This document shows, one piece after another, positions 33,979-45,161 of a stretch of DNA of 64,000 nucleotides (position 1 is its first letter; every line of letters starts with the position of its first letter). Made by a program: the position numbers and the translations under genes. The stretch is taken from contig MNCI01030541.1 of assembly GCA_015680685.1 (NCBI GenBank), positions 324,028 through 388,027 of the forward strand, written 5' to 3'. A model generated the notes under the pieces. The model was not told the origin of the DNA. It did no database searches and saw only the letters and a program-made list of their open reading frames with translations. The stretch comes from Gnetum montanum (taxonomy: Eukaryota; Streptophyta; Gnetopsida; Gnetales; Gnetaceae).

Positions 33979-34713
33979 ATGTCTAAACACTTTACCACTT
34001 CTTAAGGATTGTGAATGACCATAAAGACTCATAAAATTTATCATGAGAAATAGGGATCACTTTGTTATTGAAAATATTAGACATGAAATGTATGGTGACC
34101 TTATGCACATCAAAGCTTGCAATGCTAAGAATGACATTTACTACTTGAGATGAAACCTCAGTCACAACTCCCTAATAATCGAAGTAAACGCCCCAACAAC
34201 AACATTAATAATAGTGATGTTATAATATGATTCTCTAAGTAGGATCTTAGGTATACAGAAATTCATTGTAACAATACAAACATAATTGATTGCTTGGAAA
34301 AACACCATTAACTCCTTTTGATGATGCTGCTGAAAACTAAGATTCCTTTCAGAGACAATGGATGCAAAGCAAGCTACCTCAAATTGATGTTAAGCATATT
34401 AAGAGTGAAATTGAGGCTGATATGTGTTTGGCTTGATTGAAGAAGCTCCCTTTGAATTATTTCCCTTTTGAGGAGGAGCCCTTGATGTACCAATCTTCTT
34501 GTAAGTTGTGGATTTTGGAAGAAATGGACTTGAACTATAGCTTGGAGGAAGCCCTTGACAACTTTGCTGGGTTGTCCAAGGTTTGAGTGAATGAAAGTGA
34601 AGAAAAAAATGGAGATTAATTTTCCTACAAATTGGGATGTCCCACCAAAAAATAGGGCATCTTACCCAAGTTTCCCAAAACATAGTGGGACATCCAAGAT
34701 TGGGATGGGACAT
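33979..34713 (-). pseudogene. N-terminal part of the copia extra ORF
   Basis: Minus-strand remnant ending at the Athila-like insertion. 34713-34399 is open (ending KGASSIKPNTYQPQFHS). A further frame at 34130-34010 reads ASFDVHKVTIHFMSNIFNNKV. It should join the C-terminal part at 14908-13720. The region 34620-34770 also carries GGGACATCCCA-type repeats like those in the copia LTRs. Identity as an envelope-like or transposon protein is inferred from position and weak pattern only. Confidence 0.4.
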
Positions 34714-35155
34714 CCTAGGTGGGATGTCTCACAAAACAGTGGGACGTTCCAACATGTAGTTGGCTATATTTACGCTACAAGGATGAGGGCTCAAAGGGAA
34801 TGATGCCATGAATAATTAGACAATAAAATTTCATGCAACACAAGGAAAATATTTTACCAATACTTATCTTTACTTACCTTACTTGTTGTCGAGAGATTGT
34901 GAAGTGTATGTAGTTTTAGAATGAGGTTCTCTCTTTGAAGTTCCTTCTTTTTTGATTGGTACAAATTACTTGTATCTCAAATGCTTGATTTCCATTTATG
35001 AAATTCTTTATGTGAGTTCTTTCTTCCTTCTCTTTTTATTTAATCCTTCATACTTTTTTGACCTGCAAGATATTCTTTCTAGGCATTTTTGGATAAGATC
35101 AAGGAGTCATATTGTATAACCAAGTATTCATGTAATAATGTTTTAAATGATAGTT
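34714..35155 (-). other. copia internal region where pol would be expected
   Basis: Between the gag zinc-knuckle remnant and the extra ORF there is only about 440 bp of AT-rich sequence. No protease, integrase, RT or RNase H block is visible. Confidence 0.5.
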
Positions 35156-36664
35156 TTATTGCTTATGCCCAAACTCACCATAGTAATAACACTTAATTTC
35201 TCTTACTTGAATAAAATGGTCAAACCTTGGAGTGTAATCCCATTTAGATGAAGTACTTGAGGATGCCTCAATTTGTTGATGACTTTCTAGTCCAATTTTT
35301 TCATGTGGATCTCTTTCTTGTTCACAAACTATTTGAAGCATCTCCTTCCCTTTAACAAGTCTCTCATTTACGAGCTTTGTATCTGTAACTTCTTTTACAA
35401 TCTCTTCATATGAGGATGTTAGCTTTTGATTCTTAATTCTTAGGTCTGAGTTTTCTTGTGAGAGACTCAAGTATGTTTAATTGAGTTGAGATAACTCTAA
35501 ATCTTTGTCATTTAAGGCCTTTTTCAATTTAATGCATAGACTTTGAAAGGATGAAATCTCATTGCATAGTAAATCATACCTTTCTTCAATAGTTCCTTCA
35601 GGTTCTTCTATTTTTATTGTTGGATCATCATTAGCAAGGGCCATATAGATAAGATGTGAATCCATTGTAATATCATATGCTTCCTCCTTAATTTGTTCAT
35701 TTTCCTAGCTAGTGTAGAAATTTTTCTTTTTTGTATTGGCTTCAGATCCTTCTTTTGAAACTTGTCAACACTAGGACATTTAGAGGCCACAGGGCCTCTA
35801 CCACCACAAACCTAACATTATATAGAGGATGGATCAAGATTTAAGCTTTTAAAATTATTACATCTTTTTTTACCTTTGGTGTCAAATTGATTGAAGTTTT
35901 TGCCTTTTCTTGCAAGTAATCTTTGTACTCTCCTTAATAAGAAGCCAATTCATCTTTGTTGTTAGCTTTATGTTTAGTAGGCTCCTTTTCCTTTGATGGA
36001 CTGTTAAGGGTAATAGGCTTTTCTTTGATTGCACCTTCACTAATGATGAGGTTCATCTCATAGGTAATAAGTGTAGTTTATAGTTCTTTAAATTTTAGGA
36101 TTGAAAACTCCTTAATTTCCTTCATTTCTGTTACCTTGGGTTTGAATTTAGGTTGCAAGGTTCTTATCATCTTGATGATAACATCACTTTCAGGCAGAAC
36201 CTTACCCATGCCTCTAATCACTACAACAAGATTGTTGACTCTTGAAAAGTAGTCTTTAATCTTCTTGCCTTCTCTCATTTTCAATTTATCGTATTTACTT
36301 TGCAAAACTAGAAGCTTTGATTATTTTACAACTAATGTATCTTCATAGGTTACTTCTAGCATTTCCCAAATTTCTCTAGCAGTCTTACACCCAATTATTC
36401 TATTAAATTCAGATTTTCTCAAAGCACAATAAAGATAATCATTTGCTTTAGAATCAAACATGAACATATGTCTTTCATCTTATGTCCATTTGCTTCTTGG
36501 CTTGGTAGCTTATGTGTTGTTATCGATGGTGGCGTGTAACATTCAAGAATAAATTCCCATACTTCAAACTCCATGCATTCAAAGAATCCTTGCATTCTAG
36601 CTTTTTAATATGTGAAGTTGATTCCATTGAATGTAGGTGGCTTGGTGTAAGATGTTCCTTCCAT
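35156..36664 (-). pseudogene. copia-type gag pseudogene
   Basis: Minus strand, ATG at 36664. The N-terminus MEGTSYTKPPTFNGINFTY is followed by KARMQGFFECMEFEVWEFI, the standard start of plant copia gag. The UBN2-type gag domain is clearest at 36305-36078 (YDKLKMREGKKIKDYFSRVN, then GKVLPESDVIIKMIRTLQPKF). Coiled-coil-like frames follow at 35665-35477 and 35470-35156, ending in CYYYGEFGHKQ, a zinc knuckle whose second Cys is Tyr. The long coiled-coil linker is typical of Sirevirus gag. Several stops and frame changes. Confidence 0.8.
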
Positions 36665-36707
36665 TGTGCACTCTTAAGATGTTAAGCTCCAAACTAGAGA
36701 GTATCAA

Positions 36708-36719
36708 GCTCCAATACAA
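36708..36719 (-). promoter_or_regulatory. copia primer-binding site, initiator Met tRNA type
   Basis: The minus strand TTGTATTGGAGC, followed by TTGA, begins three bases after the 5' LTR end. It resembles TGGTATCAGAGC. This fits copia elements and confirms that the 5' LTR is on the right. Confidence 0.6.
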
Positions 36720-36721
36720 CT

Positions 36722-37740
36722 TGAGGATTGAGAACTTAGAAGGGGGATTGAATAAGTTTCTCACATTAAGCAACCAATATAGCCAAAATTTCACATAATT
36801 TTTACATAGTTCCCCAACTTAGGTACATTGACACTCAAAGGATAGAATCCTTACACATATCTATACTTTGTTCATTTAAAATGTGGTTTAGAGGGCATCA
36901 CAACCTTTACAAAATTTGAGCTCCACACCAAAGTGTTTTATCGCTATGAATACACTCAACCCTACAAGGTCTTGACAAGCTCAATGAAGATGCCTTCCCA
37001 CAATAAGCACATAAACCCCATAAGGTTTACAAGAAGAGAAAAAGAATCAAGAAGAGAGTGTAACTCACTTTACAAACTCCTTGTAATGAAGCTCTTAATA
37101 CATAAAATAATTTACTACAATTCAAAAATGATGAACACAATGAGAAAAATAGCTAATTCACTTAATAAAAAAATAGTGGGATTGATCAATGAATAGTGCT
37201 TGTACATTTTCCAAGAATTCCACTTTGTTTTATAGTATTTTAGTTTCTAAGAACTTCTTAGAATTCATGCAATGGCTAGAAAATGGCTAATTGAGATGTT
37301 CCATTCAAGGTTCGGATATCTATATGAAAACTACTTCAATTCTGGTGGGATGTCCTATAGAAAATTGGGACATCTCAATTTAGACATCCTATCAAAAATT
37401 GGAATGTCTCCTATCAATCTAGGATGTTTGGCCTACAAGTGAGCTTTGAACTCTATACCATTTCTCTAACATTTTGACATCTTGGTAGATCTTGGAATAT
37501 CTTTATTTGGCTTGTAGACTCTATTTGCATCCTAGCTCTCATCTTGTCACCCCAATTCTAGTTTTGTCATCCCAGCTCTCATATTGTTATCCTAGTTTAG
37601 CTCTTGTTTTAGCTCTTCTCTTGTTTTGAGGCTCTTGCTTAGTTATCTTGTTACCTTGTTCTTTTCTTAGCCTTGCAATCTTATAACCACATTTCTACAT
37701 TCTCCATTTTCTAAGGTTTTGACATACCAAGAGGTTAATA
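36722..37740 (-). repeat. 5' LTR of the copia element
   Basis: Partner of 12336-13345. The outer border is followed by GGTTA (37741-37745), an exact match to 12331-12335. Substitutions between the two LTRs are frequent, so the insertion is old. Confidence 0.88.
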
Positions 37741-37745
37741 GGTTA

Positions 37746-39320
37746 GCCACCCCCATAGATCCACAAAGGTAGATCAATATAGTTCTTTGCAAAAAAGTTC
37801 ATAATGAACAACAACTTATGCTTGAGAGTATGTCAATCCTCTTAAGTGTTTTCCTTTGAGGATGTGCCTTTCCAATGTACCAAAAATTCCACCTTCTAAT
37901 TAAGAGCATAACCAACTATACATATGTTAACAATGGAATAAATCCATTATATTTTTATAGTTATAATGTTCAAATATTTTTGGAACTACAATGTTGCTAG
38001 ATCAACATCTCCTAGGTTGAACTTTTTGAACATGGAAATATAAAATACTGGGATGATATTTTATTAAATATGCTGACAAATTCAGCTTGATGTAATTAAG
38101 TTCACAAGAGCTAGAATCTTGGAAGGTCCATCATCATGCCTCAAGAATTTCTAACTTGCTTGCTTCTTTGGTCTCATCTACCTTGCATAATCAATCTTTT
38201 AAAGAGTCTACTCTCTAACATGAAACTCTAATAGTCTCTGGTTACTATCAACATATTTTTTCATATGCTATATAGACTTCTTCTTTTCATCCACTAAGCA
38301 CAACTATTTTATCAAGTTTAGCTTCTTCAACTCAAATGCAACTAGATGATTATCTTGTAATGGTACTTCTATAATTACCATATTTAAAGCATTAGTGTAA
38401 ACTTCAAATGACTTTAGGAATTCAGGGAGGGATAGCATTAGTTGGATTATAAGGATCATACTAATCTTGTTAAAAGCTTCTTAACACTTATTACTCCATA
38501 ATCAAAGGACATATTTCTTCCATAAATTATTCAAGGATGTTGTCATACTAGAGAATCGAAGACTTGATGTAATTCATGCATATTTCTTGTAACAAGCCAT
38601 GTGACAATAATATCTACCTTCTTTGGAATTAGCTTCATCATCTCTCCACCAATGATGTGGCCTAAGAATTTTAACTCTACCTTCCTAAATTCACACTTCT
38701 CCTACTTGACATACAACTTGTATGATGAAGGTGTTTATCCATAGAGCAAGAGTACATAAGGATGTTGTTAAGATATAACACCATGAACTTGTCAATGTAT
38801 GGATGGAGAACCTCTTTCATGAATGTGCAAAAGATGGTAACAACATTTCATAACCCAAAAGACATGATTGTCCACTTATAATAGCCACAAAAAAGGACAT
38901 ATGTTTTCTTTTCTTCATGTCCTTTTGTAATCCACACTTAATATTAGCCTTGGTGAAGGTTGAGTTAAGAGAAAACTCAAGGCCCTACTAGTTGACTAAA
39001 TAGGTTCACAACAAAGAGTACCATATATCTATTCTTAATGGTATACTTATTTAGGAGCTTAAAAGCATAATATTATTTCAATGTGTCATCATTCTTTCTA
39101 GCAAACAACATAGGGCTTCATATGAAGATTTGAAGGGTTGAATGTAATCCTTTTTATCCAAGTTAATAAGGGTTTAATTGGTTTTGAACTAATGGGATTA
39201 TATCATGCGAAATACAATGCAATTTGGTCATAAGCTTCAAAGACGATGTTGAGTGCATTACTAAGAACATTTGTGCATGTAATTGCATTCAATAAATATA
39301 AAAGAGATTATGATACATAT
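37746..39320 (-). pseudogene. chromovirus pol fragment (RT, RNase H, chromodomain end) cut by the copia
   Basis: Minus strand. RT starts near 39150 with a YTIKNRYMV-like block (near 39030). MSFGL (38865-38850) leads to EVLHPYIDKFMVLYLNNILMYS (38820-38755), where the catalytic Asp pair reads Asn-Asn. FLGHIIGGE-like text follows near 38650, then an RNase H remnant (NALNMVIIEVPLQDNHLVAFE near 38390-38320). Near 37930-37845 a chromodomain-like EFLVHWKG...KENT-ED block appears with a frameshift, just before the copia border. Much of the integrase is gone. The element continues at 12335 and leftward. Confidence 0.65.
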
Positions 39321-40553
39321 TGAGAATCAAGAAATTATAAGGGGGGGTTGAATAAGTTCCCCAAATTGCAAGCAACACTTGTTACACAAAACATAGGAAT
39401 TACATGGTTTCCCAAATTGGGTAGGTCCACACTCGGAGGGTAGAATCCAGGCACACCTCTGGGCTTTGTTTCTTCCAAAATGTGGTTTAGAGGACACCAC
39501 AACCTTTACAAGATTTGAGCTCTGCTATGGAAACTTTCATTACTGGGAAATCTCTCAACCTCACAAGGTCCTAACAAGCTCAAAATGTGGTTTGAAGGGC
39601 ACCACACCCTATACAAGATTTGAGCTTTGCTTTAGAGTGTTTGGTTGCTATGAAACCACTCAATCCTACAAAGTCTCAACATGCTTAGAATGTGGTTTCA
39701 AGAATCTCATGAGCTTTACAAAATTGAGCTTTGCTCCAGAGTGTTTTGGTGTTGTAAAACCACTCAATCCTACAGGATCTCGACAAGCTCAATATGGATG
39801 CCTTCTTGTAAGAAGCACATCAACCCCACAGGGTAACAAAGAAAGAGAAAGAAAAATAAGGAATGAGTGTAACTTAAATTACAAGTCCTTGTACTTTGAA
39901 GCATAGTATGACAAACAATTAAGCAAATGATGTGACAATAAAGTACATAAGTACAATAACATAGATAGCTTTGACGTTAACAATGCTTACATGATACTCA
40001 GAAATTTAAAGTCTTCGTATTAGCATCGAAGTTTTCGAAAACACCTCAGAATTCATGCAACAGCTATCCAATGGCTAATGTAGATGTCTCCTTGGAGATT
40101 AGGACATCTCTTTTAGTTCAACCTTAGTTTTGGGGAGACATCTTCTTCTTGAATGGGACATCTTTGAGAAGATGTCTTTGGGTAGACATCTTCTATTAAT
40201 AAAAGACATCTTCTATTTTTGAGAGACATCTTCCTATGATTGACTTCCTCTTGGCAAAGCCATCTTTTGTTCCTTGGAGATATCTTTGCAACTTTTAAGC
40301 TATGGTTCTTGAGGCTTTCTCTTGTTCATTAAGCTTCCTCTGAATCCCTGGAGCATCTTCATTTAGCTTGTAGTCTTTGTACTTGTCCATGCTCTCATTT
40401 TGCCTAAGAAGTCTTTTACTTTGATAGCCATGCTTGCTTAAGTCCTTGTCCATGAAGTGGAGTTCTTGTTCTTGTCTTATAAATACAACATCCATAACAA
40501 ACATCCTTTATTCTCAATTTTCCTTAAGGTTTTGACATACCAAAAGGTCAACA
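39321..40553 (-). repeat. solo LTR of the same copia group
   Basis: Same borders as the two copia LTRs (plus-strand start TGAGAATCAAG, end ACCAAAAGGTCAACA) and flanked by an exact CATAT duplication (39316-39320, 40554-40558). No internal sequence, so it arose by LTR-LTR recombination. It is about 220 bp longer than the other LTRs because of a threefold repeat at 39479-39793. Confidence 0.88.
39479..39793. repeat. 105-bp tandem triplication inside the solo LTR
   Basis: Three diverged copies start AATGTGGTTT at 39479, 39584 and 39689. The LTRs at 12336 and 36722 have a single copy of this segment. Confidence 0.85.
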
Positions 40554-42619
40554 CATATGATACAATGAAACTTGTGTTGCCATGTTAGAGTAAGATGGAG
40601 AATATTTATAATTTTATATATTTTATGATTATAAAGAACAAAGCATTAATAAACACACACATCGTAATACCTCTTAGGGATACGTGCAATATCACATATG
40701 AAAAATAATAAATGTGGATCTTAGTCATAACCTCTTGTTGGCGACTATTTAGGACGCGATCGCCAACGAGTGTCCTCGAATAGGATTTAGGTGCTTGCTA
40801 GTCTCTGGCAACACCAAGGCCCAGATACCTCCAAATAGACTTAGTAGTTAATGTGAGTATGTGTGCGTGCTGTTGCGATGTGTTGTTGTGAAAAATGAAA
40901 CGACTGGGTTGTGTGTAAAACTATAAATGACTTATCTTAAAGAGATTCAACTAACTTTGCAAAGTACTGTGAGTTGTTGAGAGTTCCTATTTTGTTCAAT
41001 TGCCTAGTCTATGTGGTCCTTATAATACCTACTTGTAACAAAATTTTTTTTGCAAAAACATTTGAGCACAACTCTGCGAATCTACTTCTAATTTTCCCCA
41101 GAGAAAGAGATAGTTCCACAAGAAAACTAGAAATAGAGCGAGATTCAATGGAAATAGAAAGAAGAGAAAAAGAAATCAAATGTTTAAATAAGGTAAAATG
41201 ATATGAGTAAACACTTCATGATAAAGCTATCCCAAATTTAATAACTACGAATTGTTCAAACTTCCAAAGCTCAAATAAGCAATTTCTTCAAGACAATCCT
41301 ACTATGCTACCCAAAAAAATTGCTGCGTAAACTATCATGTACAAGACTCTATTTTGGCTAGATAATGGATGTCAACAATTGCATTCAATAGAACCTTCAA
41401 AAGACTTAAAATTGTTTGATATAAATACCACGAAGATTCACTTTAAAGATAAAAGAAGCTATTCTGGTCCTATCAAAATACCAAATATTTTTTGAACCCT
41501 CTTGACTATTGAATCGTTCAACGGCTTGACTACATGCAGAGGCTCTCTTACAACAATCTCAATAGCAGTTCTTATACATTGCACAATAATAAATTCACTA
41601 CTAAAATGCTCTTAAGGCTTTCAAACACAAGCTCTTGGATGGCAAAATTTTAATAGAAATTTTCTATCATGGAACAAGAACAATAAGAGCAATCTAAAAA
41701 TCCCAAAATTACTTGCCAAACATGATACTATCTAAACCACTAGCTAAAAAATTTAAACAAAATAAAAAATAAACATAACTCACAGGACTATGACAAAGAG
41801 GCTCAAATGTTGTCTTTAACAAGTCATCTTACAAGCAATCTTTCACAATGTCTTCTTTACAAATGCTCCTTTTTTTTCCTCCTTTTTCCAAAACCCAGAG
41901 TGAGAGCCCCCTTTCCTTCCTACCCTTGAATCCTTTTTTTAGTGTCTCATAGGTAGTTAGGTAAGTTACAAACATTTTGGGTGGTTATAACCACCATTTC
42001 AATTGAGAGGATACAATTGTCATGAAATTACAACATTTATAGGAAATTTAAAATGAAGCCAAGTATCTAGTGGCTATATTCACCATAGGGTTAAATGTTT
42101 ATAGGTGATGAATATCTTGTAGTTGCAACCATCATAATCACAATTGACTAGTGTTCAATTCACATGGGACTTTGAATAGTTGTCCCATAACTTTCTTTTC
42201 TTTTTTAAATCATAAAATATTTTATTATTATTTAAATCATAGTAATAGAGATAGTAACCATGGAGTTGATGCATACATGGATGGGTTGATATATAAATAT
42301 ATATGTAGGTGTGTAATATTTGTCCATCTATCTTATGCTTGGGACCCATGATTTGCTTCTTGCCTACCGCCAACGTCTATTTGTCCAAATCATTTGCGAG
42401 TTGAAGGATTTGAACCTGCAAAATGCATTAAAACCAAATGCTATGCAATAGCAGTTATATCCGATAACAATTCCGACATAAACGGTGGGACCCCTCGTAT
42501 TGATTCAAAAACTTTGATGAAATAATTCCTACTAAAATTTGGGCTCATGGAACTCTGCCATAACTCGGTGCCATTTTGATGTATTTTCACTCAAATTATT
42601 CCGCCCTGTGCCGATCTCA
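40554..42619. other. unassigned AT-rich DNA
   Basis: No supported gene or element ends. A GTTGGCGA/TCGCCAAC inverted repeat lies at 40737-40767. Confidence 0.4.
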
Positions 42620-43160
42620 GCCAGAACCATATATCAATTGCCACCGCAAAATAAGGCCTTGCCGCATTGCGCCTCCTCCATCTTTGATGCTATTGATGCC
42701 GTTGCTAATTCTGTTTAGTTGCACCGATTTTGCTGGTTGTTTCGTCTCACATGGCGTTAGCATCAAACGATAATTTCAATGATTTCACCAGTGATCTTGG
42801 CCTGACACTCGTGGTTGTAAGTAATGAAGAGCATGTGCTTGAGCATGCTCGGCGATGGAAAGCTCGACCAAGACGGTAGGGTTGAAGTAGTCAGCATTCT
42901 CAACTCAGCGAATGCACTACCGTTGCATTTCACAGCATCACCAACGCCAAAGTCATCACTGTCGACATTGTTGAAATTGACGGTGAAGTGAGGGCTACCA
43001 TCATTGGAGCTAAGAAAAATGAGAGCTTGCTCTTGCACCTGCTTCTACTGGTGTTTGTTCCATTTTCCTGTGTTGATTTCTTTTTGGAAGGTTCTTTTAC
43101 AGAGCCCAGAAATGGCCCTTCCTTAATCTCTATTTTCATGGCCTTGGCAGCATCAATGCG
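42620..43160 (-). pseudogene. coding-like minus-strand segment, gene not recognised
   Basis: G+C-richer than its surroundings, with long minus-strand frames at 43163-42930 and 43038-42763. Readable pieces are KEPSKKKSTQENGTNTSR and SSNDGSPHFTVNFNNVD-DDFGVGDAVKCN. It directly follows the RRP45-like fragment, so it could be a tail of the same transcript or another captured piece. I cannot assign a family. Confidence 0.35.
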
Positions 43161-43169
43161 CATAGGATT

Positions 43170-43505
43170 ACCCTATGGAACCCTGTGACGTCTGATCTTT
43201 CGCATGGCCCTTTCCGTGTTGAAAGCTTCAACGGAAGCCCTAATTTTCTCTGTAATTTCGGCGGCTTTAACGGATGCGATTCTCAAGCAACGCAGAACCT
43301 CATTCTAAGAAACGCCGAAGTCGCTAGCCTTGATGATGCCGCAGAGGTTGCCATGCGTGTTGACGTTGATGGTCATGTGGCATCCCATGAAGACCTCCTC
43401 TTTCAATGATGGATCGATCACAGTGGAAACCAAAGCGCCGTCGCCGAAGAAGGCGAAAGTTAGCGCGATCGGCAAATGGTGAACAATCAATGACAGCTCA
43501 TAATG
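43170..43505 (-). pseudogene. RRP45: exosome subunit RRP45-like gene fragment
   Basis: The minus strand codes the C-terminal half of an RNase PH-like exosome subunit. IVHHLPIALTFAFFG (43485-43440) is followed by VIDPSLKEEVFMG (43425-43385), CGIIKASDFGVS, then LRCLRIASVKAAEITEKIRASVEAFNTE-like text and RKIRRH near 43185. Plant RRP45 proteins share the HHLPIAVTF, DPTxKEE and IRIASVKAA blocks. RRP45 is a core-ring subunit of the RNA exosome. The frame holds for about 100 codons with one TAG (near 43303) and no intron. The N-terminal half is missing: the fragment starts within about 15 bp of the AUG6-like fragment. Confidence 0.75.
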
Positions 43506-43509
43506 TTAA

Positions 43510-44190
43510 GCCCAATATCTGATACCTGTGTTCACGATGTGCAATTAAATCTTCTATAGGTCCTGAAGCTAATTCTTCATGCTGATCTGTATACATTAAT
43601 AGGCAGTTCCAAAGATGTGTTGCATTTTGAACCAATATAAATTTTTGATGCAGTGAAGGATCTTTGCCACATTGTCTTTCAATATCATCATCCATTTCAG
43701 ATTTGAAATCCTTGCACTCCTGAAGTTTTTCCAACTCTTGCTACAGATAGGCCTCTTCAGCACATAGAGCATGATACTCAGCGGTCATGTCATGTGGTAA
43801 ATTAGACCACATTGCTTGCCTTTGAACAGCGATAGATGCATTTTTCTAAGAAACATCTTCATTCAAAAGCTATCTTAGCCTTTGTCACTGTGAGCAGTGC
43901 AGAAGCATGTGTACTCTGATTTACCATGTCTTTTAATGAGGCTGGAAGTGGATTACAAGCAACATGAGCCATAAATGTACGTTTATGAACTTCACGTAGG
44001 GCATGGGCTGAAAGTTTCCATAATAGTTCAACAAACCTGTTCCCACAGCATGTTGCAAGCAATGACACTCTTGAGTTGCTCCTAGGCAAGGCTCCTTGTG
44101 ATTCTAACTCATTTATGATCCCTTGGACAATTTTACGAAAGTCACGAGACTATGCTGAATAAAAAATAGGCAATTTCTGCTCATGACACC
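43510..44190 (-). pseudogene. AUG6: augmin subunit 6 (AUG6/HAUS6)-like gene fragment
   Basis: The minus strand matches an internal part of plant augmin subunit 6, which helps recruit gamma-tubulin for microtubule branching. Blocks in order: [59 protein letters not shown] (44160-43975), NPLPASLKD and [11 protein letters not shown] (43940-43860), CAEEAYL-QELEKL (about 43765-43715), then ASGPIEDLIAHREHRYQI (43570-43515). Stops and a frame change interrupt it. The blocks run on without visible introns, which suggests a cDNA-derived or exon-captured copy. Both ends of the protein are missing. Confidence 0.82.
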
Positions 44191-44500
44191 AAGATGGATA
44201 ATTCCTTGTAAATGTAGCTACAATATCTAGCATATGCCATTCCAACTTCATGGTTAGTTAACTGTTGCAGAATTCTTCATGGGAAAGAGCATAATCCTCC
44301 TTGAAAAGTTTTAGTTCATTAGGATTCTGTACCTCACCATTTGCAAATAAGTCTACCTGTTCCATGAAATGGCCAAAATGTGCCAACATTTTGGCCCCCT
44401 TTAAAAGGTTTAAAGAAATTTATGCAAGCCCCATTTTAAAACTAAACTCTACTGAAGCTTTTATTGAATTTTTACAGTTGAACAGATAAATCTTTTTGGA
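44191..44500 (-). pseudogene. coding-like segment upstream of the AUG6 fragment, not recognised
   Basis: The minus strand reads MEQVDLFANGEVQNPNELKL, FKEDYALSHEEFCN and LEWHMLDIVATFTRNYPSWC before joining the AUG6-like frame. It does not look like the part of AUG6 expected here, so it may be a third fused fragment. Confidence 0.4.
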
Positions 44501-45156
44501 GGAAAATTCCCATCAAATATAAGGTTTGGTGGTATAAAAACCTCATTCCTAAAAAAAGACAATAAACTGTACATTATCAAGTCCTTTATTCATGGACTAA
44601 TCTTGAGATGGGAACAGAATTGTGAGGGTTACTTTGGTAGGAATCCTCATATCTCTAACTTTCTCATAGGAAATTTCTGAAGTGATGAATGCTGTTCTAT
44701 TATTTTTTGGCTTGTTGGAGCTTTCAACTTGATCTTCTTGAGCATTTTCTTTAGCAATCTTCTCATCTTCTTTCTTAGATGAATTCTTTTGTTCTTCCCA
44801 ATTGGGTCCTTCTTCTTCTTCTTAGGACACAAAGGCTTCTTCCCATGAATCTTCATTGATTGGTTGTTCTTCTTCGATTTCCTCTTCTTGGGTGCAATTT
44901 TGATATTGTCTCTAAATATTTGATTCTATCTCTAAACCTCTTGTGAGTAATGAGAATTCATCAGCCAACCAAGCCATGAAAGGACACTCTTTAGGTGCTC
45001 CACATGCTCTAGCTTTTAAGTAAGCCTTTTAACACATGTTCTGGGCAACATCCCATCACATAAGGAATGAAAGGCTTCCTCATTGTTCTCCCAAAATCCA
45101 TCTTCTCTTTCAAATTATCTCTCTTTTTACTTTCTCTACTAAACTTGAATTGGAAG
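44501..45156 (-). other. coding-like but unassigned region
   Basis: Minus-strand frames include a Lys/Glu-rich stretch (44856-44647) and text such as GAPKECPFMAWLADEFSLL near 45000. This could be a decayed element gag or another gene piece. No domain could be named. Confidence 0.3.
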
Positions 45157-45161
45157 ATGAG

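Larger units (their letters stand above)
12336..37740 (-). mobile_element. copia-type LTR retrotransposon carrying nested insertions
   Basis: The two LTRs, 12336-13345 and 36722-37740, are in the same orientation and are flanked by an exact GGTTA duplication at 12331-12335 and 37741-37745. The whole 25.4 kb is therefore one insertion locus. Without the nested Athila-like element (14909-33978) the host is only about 6.3 kb. Its own content, on the minus strand, is gag (35156-36664) and a plant-transposon-protein or envelope-like remnant (34713-33979, continued at 14908-13720). No protease, integrase or RT was found, which suggests a non-autonomous derivative. LTR length, primer site and the extra ORF before the 3' LTR suggest a Sirevirus-like lineage, but without pol this is tentative. 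Confidence 0.88.

Noticed and set aside
42395-42466. tRNA-like text on the minus strand (GGTTCAAATCC arm)
   Set aside because: The T-arm looks plausible but the acceptor stem does not pair, and the anticodon loop lacks the conserved T before the anticodon. At best a very old tRNA-derived relic.
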